6,271 nucleotides of DNA from JAFGMC01 sp963540515 (GCA_963540515.1 CAUTNA010000014.1:1-6271), one strand, 5' to 3'. Shown: positions 1-6,236, counted from the stretch's first letter. Numbers and translations: made by a program. Notes: generated by a model not told the origin, from the letters alone.

Positions 1-78
1 GAAGAGATACAAAGAAAAGAAATATTAAATGGTACTGTTATAAAAGATAATTCTACTACCCCCATATCTGAAAAATGA
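1..78 (+). CDS. 3' end of an upstream gene (partial, unidentified)
   Basis: The first reading frame is open from the window edge for 25 codons and ends in TGA at 76-78. The other two forward frames close sooner, at about base 27 and base 48. The visible C-terminal tail is hydrophilic (it begins EEIQRKEIL and ends TTPISEK), which suits the end of a soluble protein. Codon choice is A/T-rich, like the genes further along. No domain can be recognised from so little, and no GC-rich hairpin terminator follows. It could be a chance open stretch, so confidence is moderate. Confidence 0.5.
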   Translation, partial: EEIQRKEILNGTVIKDNSTTPISEK

Positions 79-197
79 TTAAGTATCTTTCTGATGTGAT
101 ATTACCATAAATAAAAAAATTAAAAAAAGTATCTAAAGTTTATACTCTCTTATAGGTTATTTTGTATCATTTATATTAAAATTTCTTAAGTTTTGTT

Positions 198-226
198 TTT
201 ACTATATTTGTATATTGTGATATAAT
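198..226 (+). promoter_or_regulatory. sigma70-type promoter with extended -10 for the large cysteine-rich gene
   Basis: A perfect TATAAT lies at 221-226, preceded by TGA at 218-220, which gives the TGn extended -10. TTTACT at 198-203 matches four of six -35 consensus bases at the ideal 17-base spacing. Transcription should start near 233, leaving a leader of roughly 18 bases that holds GGAG (241-244), six bases before the ATG at 251. The position, spacing and short leader all fit the gene downstream. Confidence 0.75.
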
Positions 227-250
227 AGGCTTATCTATACGGAGTAGAGA

Positions 251-3200
251 ATGACTTTTTTTAAGTGTTTTGTTGGTTTTACTGGTATATTTGGATTAAT
301 TTTTAATGCTTTTTCAGATGCAAGCAGAGCAAGACCAAGTATGGTAAGTACTGCTATGTCAAGAATGCCAACTATGTCATATAACATAAATGGAAACTCT
401 AGTGTTGGTAATACTTCTAATTCTACATCTAATAATTCAAATCAACCAACTGATAAAGATTGTATAGACTCTTATACAACTTGTCTTAAAAAAGGTGATG
501 TTTGTGGAGAGAAGTTTGAAGAATGCACAAATAAAACTTTATTTTATGCGAAGAAAACAGAATGTGCCAGTACTTTAATGCAGTGTAAAGCTTCTGGTGT
601 CTCCAGTTTGTTTGGTATTGCAAATCAAACAGCTTTTGCAACAAAAAACTCAAAGGGTGATTATATTTATCCAACAGATGGTAGTATTTTGGGTCAAATG
701 ATAGAATCTGCTTTTATTAATAATAGATATGATACTTCTCAGTGTGTAAAAAAATATACAAGTTGCTTAAAAAAATCAGATGTTTGTGGTCAGGATTTTG
801 AACTATGTACAACAAATACTGAGTTTAAAAGACAAAAACTATTTTGTGAATCAACTCTTGCTCGTTGTCAATCAGATGGTAAGAAAGAGTTGTTTGGTTC
901 AGAAAATACCAGTTCTGATCCAAGTAGTTCAAGCCGACTTGGTAATATGATAAAAGAAGGTGGTGCTCTTGCTGCTGTAAATGCGGTTGCTACTTGTTAT
1001 AAGGTTATAGATCAGTGTATTTTAAATACTTGTGCAAAAAATCCTTATAAATGTAAGGAAGGAACAAATCATGAACTTGTTAAAATTGTAGATGGTGTAA
1101 TAGTAGATACTCAAATAGAAGATCCAAAGAAGGCAGGATTAAATTATACTGCAGACTTAGGAGCTGTTAACCGTAAAGATATAAAAGGGCATATTAAAAA
1201 TAATTGTTTTGATGTAATTGGCTCAAATAAGTTTTGCTACGCAACATTTGTTGGTAATGGTTCTATGCCAACTAATTCACAGTTAAAAGATGAGGATAAT
1301 AAGGAGAATATTTTTGAAGAAGCTTTTGCAAGTCGTATGAATTCTGCAATTGCATCAAAAGTTGATGAATCAATTGAAGCTTTTAAAAAGAAATTTAAAT
1401 CAAAGTGTGCGGATACAATAATTAATTGTGCTATGCGTAATTGTGGGAATGGGGTTGGAGTTGTTTGTTATTCTCAATCAAGTGATTCAACTGGTACTGA
1501 TATTACAAGAAGTAAAGAAGAAATATCTGGTGGATGTAAATCTATTGTAAGTTCTGATAATGCTTGTCGATTTGCATTGTCTGAGTGGGAAAATACAAGT
1601 GGAAAATTTACTCCTGCGGATTTCTTTAGTCAAAGTGAGGATATTTCAAAAAATAATTTTGAAAAATTATTTGATAAAAATACCGATATAGTTGGTGCGA
1701 TTGCTGCACTTAATTCAAAATTATCTAAATCATTTAGTGCATCTGCATTGGATGATATGAAGAAAAAATGTCAAAGAACTGCATCAAACTGTGTAAAATC
1801 TTTATGTGGTACAGATTATCAGAATTGTTATAGAAACAGAACAGATGTTTATGGAGGACTTACTAATACTTCTTATGAAAAAGGCGATATAAGAAAAACT
1901 AGTAGTATTAATGGTAGTGCTTTTGATAAAAGTATGAATAAGGTCGGGGGAGTACTTGATTATACAATTGTTATTGGACTTTGTTTGGATACTGTAAAAA
2001 ATAATAAAATTTGTGAAGAACATATTAAAGTTGAAGTTGCAAGAAATAAGTTATTAAAAGATGGTGAGAAAAAAGCTGATTCTTGGAATGGACAATCTAG
2101 TGTTCGTGATGGATGGTTGGATGCTGGAAGTGCCTCAGTTGCAGATGAAACACGAATTGTTGAAACAGACGAAAATGGTGATGAACTTTGTTATAAATCA
2201 AAGGAAGATTTATCTAGTTGTGTTTGTGGAAGTCCTAATTGTAGTGAAGATAAAATACAAACAACAAAAATTGAATATGCTTTAAGACAAAGAACAAAGT
2301 CTGTGTTTATGGATTTAATTCGAGATTTAGAGTTAGAAGCACAAGCAAAGTATAATTCAAAAATTACAAAAGAACAAAATATGTGCATTGCTCATAATAA
2401 AGGTGGAATAATGGGCAGTAAAGATATTGCAAGTACTTATATGTGGGCAAAGCTAAAAGGTAAGAAAGTTCCAAAGAATTATTCTGTTATGGGATTGAAT
2501 GAAGATTCTTATCTTGCAAGTAATGATTTATATGGAAGTTTTTGTAGAGTTAAAGTAACAATACAATCTGATAATAAAGAAATTCAGAAAAAACTACAGG
2601 AAGGACAGAATTGGGCAACAGGACACTTTGCTGCAGGTGATACAATAATGTGCGGAAGCTGGATACCACAAACAGAACTTGAAAAAATTTCTGAGAGTGT
2701 TGGGGATAAAGCTTATGATAAAGAGACTAAAAATATGAGAAGAAATGTTGCTTGGTTGACTGCAGGAAGTGCGATTGCAGGGGCAATTGGTGGTGGATTT
2801 TTAACAGATCACTTACAAAAAAATACAGGATTTGGTGGACTTCTTGGAGTAAGTAAAAAAGATGATCCTGTAGAAGATTGTAAGAAATATGCTCAAATGT
2901 ATATAAGTATTGAAAATGGAGAAGAAGCTTTGCCTATTGGTAAAAAAGCAATTTCAATAGCATCATCTGTTGTAGGTTCTAATTTAAACAGTATAGAAAA
3001 TAGTATAGAAGTTGCAGCTGGAACTACTATAGAAGATAAAGAAAAAGAAATAAGAAAGGAAAAGGAAAAAATAGAAAAAGCAAATAATAGAATTAATAGT
3101 GCTACAACTGAAGAACATAAGAAAACTGCTGAAAGACAAAAAACAGAAGCAGAAGAGAAATTAAAGAAATTAGAAGAGCAATTAAATTCTTTGAAATCTT

Positions 3201-3541
3201 CAAATGAGAGAAAAGATGGTAATTTGTCTGTTGCAAAACTAAATGCTAATAAGAATATGGAATCTTTAATTGGTATGTGTGAAGGGTTTAGCAGTAAAGA
3301 TGTAAAAAATAAAAAAATAGCCAGAAATAATCTTATTGGTGCAGGTATTGGTGCTCTTACTGCTGGAACTGTTGCCGGTCTTGCAAGTGCAGATGCTTTT
3401 GATAGGCAAGGGCAGGAAGCAAAAGAAAAAGCTATTAAAGATTGGTTAGATACAGTTGGAAGTCAAATAAAGTGTTATGTTGGGGCTGAAGAAGTCGGAA
3501 CATACGGAACCACATTTACGGTTGACTTGGAAGACGAATAG
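251..3541 (+). CDS. large exported cysteine-module protein of unknown function
   Basis: I do not recognise this 1096-residue protein. The start is supported by GGAG six bases upstream. Residues 1 to about 24 look like a Sec signal peptide (Lys5, hydrophobic 6-21, possible cleavage near S22-D-A24); there is no lipobox. A Ser/Asn/Thr-rich linker (46-66) follows. Two type I modules (C71-C112 and C165-C206) share the spacing C-x6-C-x6-C-x6-C-x12-C-x6-C. Three type II modules (249-329, 386-439, 507-588) have C-x6-C-x4-C-x6/7-C and later C-x9-C. Further cysteines lie at 647, 657, 659, 664, 712, 765, 801, 877, 1010 and 1075, so 40 remain after signal removal, an even number that fits disulfide bonding. 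Gly/Ala-rich hydrophobic helices at 833-851 and 1028-1047 flank a Lys/Glu coiled coil (928-985). The gene has its own promoter and terminator, so no operon partner hints at a role. A structural envelope or surface protein is a guess. There is no frameshift or truncation. Confidence 0.9.
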   Translation: MTFFKCFVGFTGIFGLIFNAFSDASRARPSMVSTAMSRMPTMSYNINGNSSVGNTSNSTSNNSNQPTDKDCIDSYTTCLKKGDVCGEKFEECTNKTLFYAKKTECASTLMQCKASGVSSLFGIANQTAFATKNSKGDYIYPTDGSILGQMIESAFINNRYDTSQCVKKYTSCLKKSDVCGQDFELCTTNTEFKRQKLFCESTLARCQSDGKKELFGSENTSSDPSSSSRLGNMIKEGGALAAVNAVATCYKVIDQCILNTCAKNPYKCKEGTNHELVKIVDGVIVDTQIEDPKKAGLNYTADLGAVNRKDIKGHIKNNCFDVIGSNKFCYATFVGNGSMPTNSQLKDEDNKENIFEEAFASRMNSAIASKVDESIEAFKKKFKSKCADTIINCAMRNCGNGVGVVCYSQSSDSTGTDITRSKEEISGGCKSIVSSDNACRFALSEWENTSGKFTPADFFSQSEDISKNNFEKLFDKNTDIVGAIAALNSKLSKSFSASALDDMKKKCQRTASNCVKSLCGTDYQNCYRNRTDVYGGLTNTSYEKGDIRKTSSINGSAFDKSMNKVGGVLDYTIVIGLCLDTVKNNKICEEHIKVEVARNKLLKDGEKKADSWNGQSSVRDGWLDAGSASVADETRIVETDENGDELCYKSKEDLSSCVCGSPNCSEDKIQTTKIEYALRQRTKSVFMDLIRDLELEAQAKYNSKITKEQNMCIAHNKGGIMGSKDIASTYMWAKLKGKKVPKNYSVMGLNEDSYLASNDLYGSFCRVKVTIQSDNKEIQKKLQEGQNWATGHFAAGDTIMCGSWIPQTELEKISESVGDKAYDKETKNMRRNVAWLTAGSAIAGAIGGGFLTDHLQKNTGFGGLLGVSKKDDPVEDCKKYAQMYISIENGEEALPIGKKAISIASSVVGSNLNSIENSIEVAAGTTIEDKEKEIRKEKEKIEKANNRINSATTEEHKKTAERQKTEAEEKLKKLEEQLNSLKSSNERKDGNLSVAKLNANKNMESLIGMCEGFSSKDVKNKKIARNNLIGAGIGALTAGTVAGLASADAFDRQGQEAKEKAIKDWLDTVGSQIKCYVGAEEVGTYGTTFTVDLEDE
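461..961 (+). repeat. two type I six-cysteine modules (protein-level repeat)
   Basis: Residues 71-154 and 165-237 of the large protein are a diverged duplication. All six cysteines keep identical spacing (71, 78, 85, 92, 105, 112 against 165, 172, 179, 186, 199, 206, a constant offset of 94). Shared non-cysteine positions include CLKK, DVCG, a Phe before the fourth Cys, and STL between the fifth and sixth. Each module is followed by LFG (120-122, 214-216) and a second short match, LGQMI or LGNMI (147-151, 230-234). The 7-residue cysteine period suggests one helix face carrying all the thiols. The DNA copies are clearly diverged, so the duplication is old and kept by selection on the protein. 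Confidence 0.85.
995..2014 (+). repeat. three type II six-cysteine modules (protein-level repeat)
   Basis: Three segments of the large protein share an ordered pattern. A cluster C-x6-C-x4-C-x6/7-C (249/256/261/268; 386/393/398/406; 507/514/519/526) is followed after 23 to 52 residues by a C-x9-C pair (319/329; 429/439; 578/588). In the last two copies the third Cys is followed by Gly and the fourth by Tyr, and all three have a helical, Lys- or Ala-containing approach to the first Cys. The first C-x6-C resembles the start of the type I modules, so both types may derive from one ancestral helical hairpin; that is inference. Little other sequence is conserved. Confidence 0.75.
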
Positions 3542-3568
3542 AAAAAGGCATCAAAAGGTGCCTTTTTT
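3542..3568 (+). terminator. strong intrinsic terminator, probably bidirectional
   Basis: Immediately after the TAG at 3539-3541, bases 3542-3552 pair with 3557-3567 in an 11-bp stem (five A-T, then GGCATC against GGTGCC with one T-G wobble) closed by an AAAA loop at 3553-3556 and followed by a T run ending at 3568. Because the left arm begins with AAAAA, the minus-strand transcript also ends in a U run, so the same hairpin could stop transcription arriving from ihfA. It is the only good GC-cored hairpin between the two convergent units. Confidence 0.88.
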
Positions 3569-3783
3569 AATGTTTTATTTAGAGTTTATTTATAAGTTTT
3601 TCTTAAAATAATATGTTAACTTTCTAAATTACTTAACTTAGAGTCACATTTATAAATAGATAATTATATTTTAATAAGTTATTTACTACATAATATTTGA
3701 ATTAAAGTTGAGTATCATTATATTAAATAAAAGCAAAATTAAACTCTTTTATTTTAATAATTCTAATATCAAATTAAAATTTT

Positions 3784-4074
3784 TTAATCTTTTATTGAAA
3801 TTTTTTTTCTAAATTCAGTACTTGGTCTGAATGATACGACTTGTCTTGCTGATATAATTGCTGATTTTCCAGTTTTTGGATTTCTTCCTATTCTTGAAGT
3901 TTTCTTTAAAATTTTAAAACTTCCAAGTCCTGCTATTTTTACCTCTTCTCCTCTGATTAAAGAGAATGAGATTTCAGAAAAAATTAAATCAATCAATTTA
4001 TAAGAGTCTGTGGAGGTTAACCCAAACTTCGATCTAAGGTTTTCTGCAAAATCAATTCTTGTTATAGTTGACAC
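3784..4074 (-). CDS. ihfA: integration host factor alpha subunit (HU/IHF-family DNA-bending protein)
   Basis: This 96-residue protein matches the usual length and full layout of the HU/IHF family: an N-terminal helical dimerisation region (residues 1-40), the turn at RGEEVKIAGLGSF, and the beta arm with GRNPKTG at 63-69, whose Pro66 is the residue that intercalates into DNA in IHF. It ends with FRPS and a basic tail. The N-terminal TITR and the pairing with fabH favour IhfA over HU or IhfB. It would act with IhfB as a nucleoid heterodimer that bends DNA for recombination, replication and transcription; no ihfB is in this window. The start is GTG, one base after the fabH stop, with AAGGG six bases upstream inside fabH, so translation is probably coupled to fabH. 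No close hairpin follows; the terminator at 3542-3568 may serve it, about 215 bases on. The merR-type gene that often follows ihfA in Alphaproteobacteria is absent. Confidence 0.92.
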   Translation of the reverse strand: MSTITRIDFAENLRSKFGLTSTDSYKLIDLIFSEISFSLIRGEEVKIAGLGSFKILKKTSRIGRNPKTGKSAIISARQVVSFRPSTEFRKKISIKD

Positions 4075-4075
4075 T

Positions 4076-5014
4076 TTAAACCCTTATTAATGTTGCACCC
4101 CATGTAAGTCCACTTCCAAAAGCAGGATATAGTATTAATTGTCCCTTTTTGATAAGTCCTGTTTCGAAACCATGTACTAATGCGAGAACTCCTGATGCAC
4201 CTGATGTATTTGCATGTAAATCAACAGTTATAAGAATTTTCTCTATTGGAAAACCAAGCCTTTCTGCACCACTTTTAATAATTCTTAAATTTGCTTGATG
4301 AGGAATAATCCAATCAACATTTTCTGCGGAAATTCCTGCGTGATCCATAATATATTGTGCAGCAGCTGGCATAAGGCTTACTGCTTTTTTATAAGTTTCT
4401 GGTCCATTCATAATAATTTTATGATCAAGACTTCCATGTAACATATCAAAACATTTACCATCTGCCATAACTACAGTATCAATTATACCTGAATAGCTTG
4501 ATGATGAATGTTCAAATATCAGTGCTCCTGCACCATCTCCAAATAAAACTGCTGTACTTCTGTCATTCATATCTAAAAATCTTGACATTTTCTCAGCACC
4601 TATAATCATAATTCTTTTATGCATACCTGCAGTAAAAAAACCTCTTGCACAGTGAAGTGCATAGATATAACCAGTACATGCACCCCTTACATCAAAAGCG
4701 GGTATTTCTTTTGTTGGATTAAGTCTTCCTTGTATTTGTACAGCTGCAGATGGAAAATCTAATTCAGGTGATGTACTTGATACTATAATCATATCAATAT
4801 CATCAATAGAAAGTTTAGCATTATCTAATGCTTTTTGAGCAGCCAAAACTGCCATATCTACAACAGTTTCATTATCTTTTGCAAAATGTCTTACTTTCAT
4901 ACCAGTTCTTTGAGTAATCCATTCATCTGTTGTATCTATAATTTTTTCAAAGTCTTTATTTGTTATTACTTTTTCTGGTAAATATGACCCATATCCAACT
5001 AACTTACTTCCCAT
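4076..5014 (-). CDS. fabH: 3-oxoacyl-[acyl-carrier-protein] synthase III (KAS III)
   Basis: FabH condenses acetyl-CoA (or another acyl-CoA primer) with malonyl-ACP to start each fatty-acid chain in the cytoplasm. The catalytic triad is intact: Cys113 in GACTG, His239 in PHQAN and Asn269 in NTSGAS, with the His-Asn distance of 30 found in the E. coli enzyme. Trp32 and Arg36, which bind CoA in the E. coli enzyme, are present in DEWITQRTG, and the C-terminal GSGLTWGA is typical. An in-frame ATG at 5074 would add 20 residues, but I chose 5014: GGAG lies nine bases before it, the protein then begins like family members (MGSKLVGYGSYLPE) at 312 residues against about 317 in E. coli, and the upstream ATG lies beyond the predicted promoter. 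It is the first gene of a fabH-ihfA pair; plsX, its usual upstream neighbour, is replaced by a divergent tRNA-galE unit. Confidence 0.95.
   Translation of the reverse strand: MGSKLVGYGSYLPEKVITNKDFEKIIDTTDEWITQRTGMKVRHFAKDNETVVDMAVLAAQKALDNAKLSIDDIDMIIVSSTSPELDFPSAAVQIQGRLNPTKEIPAFDVRGACTGYIYALHCARGFFTAGMHKRIMIIGAEKMSRFLDMNDRSTAVLFGDGAGALIFEHSSSSYSGIIDTVVMADGKCFDMLHGSLDHKIIMNGPETYKKAVSLMPAAAQYIMDHAGISAENVDWIIPHQANLRIIKSGAERLGFPIEKILITVDLHANTSGASGVLALVHGFETGLIKKGQLILYPAFGSGLTWGATLIRV
4081..4085 (-). promoter_or_regulatory. ribosome binding site supporting the ihfA GTG start
   Basis: On the minus strand AAGGG lies within the last codons of fabH, six bases before the GTG at 4074-4072. It supports the rare start codon over any internal ATG and suggests that ribosomes finishing fabH re-initiate on ihfA, since the stop and start are separated by one base. 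Confidence 0.7.
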
Positions 5015-5022
5015 AGATTTAT

Positions 5023-5028
5023 ACTCCA
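5023..5028 (-). promoter_or_regulatory. ribosome binding site that fixes the fabH start
   Basis: TGGAGT on the minus strand has its GGAG core at 5027-5024, nine bases before the ATG at 5014-5012. It decides in favour of the 312-residue FabH rather than the 332-residue reading from 5074, which has no comparable site and would start upstream of the promoter. Confidence 0.75.
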
Positions 5029-5039
5029 CATCTCTCTCG

Positions 5040-5068
5040 ATTATATATTGCAAGATAATGGCTTGCAA
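5040..5068 (-). promoter_or_regulatory. fabH-ihfA promoter
   Basis: Read on the minus strand, TTGCAA (5068-5063) and a perfect TATAAT (5045-5040) are separated by exactly 17 bases. The -35 matches four of six consensus bases. Predicted initiation near 5033 gives a leader of about 19 bases containing the fabH ribosome site. The -35 hexamer is self-complementary and is also used by the divergent promoter at 5063-5091. Confidence 0.72.
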
Positions 5069-5071
5069 TAT
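5045..5071. promoter_or_regulatory. perfect 10-bp inverted repeat, candidate operator between fabH and tRNA-Arg
   Basis: ATATTGCAAG (5045-5054) and CTTGCAATAT (5062-5071) are exact reverse complements around a 7-base spacer (5055-5061). The repeat covers the shared -35 hexamer and the whole spacer of the fabH promoter, touching its -10. A dimeric regulator bound here would block fabH and probably the tRNA promoter as well. It does not match the FapR or FabT operator consensus I know, and the regulator is not in the window. It lies upstream of both predicted start sites, so it should act as DNA rather than as an RNA hairpin. Confidence 0.6.
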
Positions 5072-5091
5072 CAAAATCCCATTATTAGAAT
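5063..5091 (+). promoter_or_regulatory. promoter for tRNA-Arg and galE
   Basis: TTGCAA (5063-5068) and TAGAAT (5086-5091, five of six consensus bases) are 17 bases apart. Initiation would fall near 5098, just before the tRNA at 5104, giving the short leader expected for a tRNA gene. The -35 is the same six base pairs used by the fabH promoter on the other strand. Confidence 0.65.
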
Positions 5092-5103
5092 AGATTTCAA
5101 GTT

Positions 5104-5179
5104 GTCCTCATAGTTCAATTGGATAGAACAAGTTCCTCCTAAGAATTAGATGTAGGTTCGATTCCTACTGGGGATACCA
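5104..5179 (+). tRNA. tRNA-Arg (anticodon CCT)
   Basis: This is a complete 76-base cloverleaf. The acceptor stem GTCCTCA pairs with TGGGGAT (5169-5175) with two G-T wobbles. The D stem is GTTC/GAAC. The anticodon stem AGTTC/GAATT has one wobble and the loop is CTCCTAA, placing anticodon CCT at 5138-5140. The T arm is GTAGG-TTCGATT-CCTAC. Discriminator A (5176) and an encoded CCA (5177-5179) complete it. It decodes AGG, a rare codon here; galE just downstream uses AGA for all nine of its arginines. It lies divergent to fabH and 18 bases before galE, with which it may share a transcript. Confidence 0.96.
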
Positions 5180-5197
5180 TTATTTAAAAGGTTAATC

Positions 5198-6226
5198 ATG
5201 CAAAAAAATAAAATACTTATAACTGGTGGACTTGGTTATATAGGATCACATACTTGTGTAAATTTATTAGAAAAAGATTTTGAGTGCGTAATTGTAGATA
5301 ATCTTGTTAATTCAAATATTAGTGTTTTAGATGGAATAGAGAAAATTACTGGTAAAAGACCTTCTTTTGAAAAAGTTGATTGTATAGATTTTGAAAGTTT
5401 AAGAAAAGTTTTTGAAAAAAATTCTGATATTAATGGTATCATACATTTTGCGGCGCTTAAAGCTGTTGGAGAATCTGTTAATTTTCCATTAAAATATTAT
5501 AGAAATAATATTGATTCTTTATTAAATGTTTTAAATTTAATGGAAGAATTTCATATTCAAAATTTTGTATTTTCTTCAAGTGCAACTGTTTATGGTGAGC
5601 CTGATATTTTACCTGTTAATGAAGAGACTTGTTTAAAACCTGCAACTTCACCTTATGGTTGGACAAAAGTTATGGCAGAAAATATTATTAAAGATTATTT
5701 AAAGTCAAATAAGGATGCTTTTAGTATAGTACTTAGATATTTTAATCCAATAGGGGCTCATTCATCTGGTTTAATAGGAGAATTACCTAATGGTGTTCCT
5801 CAGAATTTATTACCATATATAACTCAAACAGCAATAGGAATAAGAGAAAAGTTAGGAATATTTGGCAATGATTATAAAACAAAAGATGGTTTTTGTGTAA
5901 GAGATTACATTGATGTTAATGATTTAGCTGATGCTCATATATCTGCAATTTTAAGAATGATTAATAAAAATATGGATACTAATCTTGAAGTTTTCAATAT
6001 TGGTACGGGAAAAGGACTTTCTGTTATGGAACTTGTTAAAAAGTTTGAAGAAGCAAATAATTTAAAATTAAATTATGAAATAAAAGATAGAAGACAAGGT
6101 GATGTTCCTGAAATTTGGGCAGACTGTTCTAAAGCAAATAAAGTTTTAAATTGGAAAGCAAAAAAAACTATTGAAGAAACTTTAATATCTGCTTGGAATT
6201 GGCAGAAAAAACTTCAAACCATATGA
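5198..6226 (+). CDS. galE: UDP-glucose 4-epimerase
   Basis: GalE interconverts UDP-glucose and UDP-galactose using tightly bound NAD, feeding surface polysaccharide synthesis or galactose use in the cytoplasm. The 342-residue protein has the usual family length (E. coli 338). The NAD-binding GGLGYIG is at residues 10-16, with VDN at 33-35 contacting the cofactor. Ser128 in FSSSATVYG and the YxxxK pair Tyr153/Lys157 in SPYGWTK form the catalytic set, spaced as in E. coli (Ser124, Tyr149, Lys153). YFNPIGAH (181-188) and DGFCVRDYIDVNDLADAH contribute to the substrate side. The ATG is preceded by AAAAGG with six bases between. It starts 18 bases after tRNA-Arg with no visible promoter of its own, so co-transcription with the tRNA is likely. 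No hairpin terminator follows before the window ends. A related short-chain sugar epimerase is possible, but the GalE match is close throughout. Confidence 0.95.
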   Translation: MQKNKILITGGLGYIGSHTCVNLLEKDFECVIVDNLVNSNISVLDGIEKITGKRPSFEKVDCIDFESLRKVFEKNSDINGIIHFAALKAVGESVNFPLKYYRNNIDSLLNVLNLMEEFHIQNFVFSSSATVYGEPDILPVNEETCLKPATSPYGWTKVMAENIIKDYLKSNKDAFSIVLRYFNPIGAHSSGLIGELPNGVPQNLLPYITQTAIGIREKLGIFGNDYKTKDGFCVRDYIDVNDLADAHISAILRMINKNMDTNLEVFNIGTGKGLSVMELVKKFEEANNLKLNYEIKDRRQGDVPEIWADCSKANKVLNWKAKKTIEETLISAWNWQKKLQTI

Positions 6227-6236
6227 AAAATAAACA

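Noticed and set aside
128..146. AGTAT/ATACT inverted repeat upstream of the large gene
   Set aside because: The arms are only 5 bp, AT-rich, and enclose a 9-base loop. Such pairs are expected by chance here, and it is too weak for a terminator.
251..300. Lipoprotein signal around Cys6 of the large protein
   Set aside because: The residues before Cys6 (FFK) do not form a lipobox, and the hydrophobic stretch follows the cysteine instead of preceding it.
1802..2388. Short open frames on both strands inside the large gene (about 62-74 codons)
   Set aside because: They lie entirely within the long cysteine-rich gene, give low-complexity proteins with no family features, and are alternative-frame shadows.
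3569..3783. Possible small RNA or gene between the convergent units
   Set aside because: I found no open frame of useful length with a ribosome site, no promoter with correct spacing that leads to a hairpin, and no repeats beyond AT-rich noise.
5015..5074. N-terminal extension of FabH from the ATG at 5074
   Set aside because: The 20 extra residues do not match FabH family N-termini, there is no ribosome site before 5074, and the stretch covers the predicted fabH promoter and operator.
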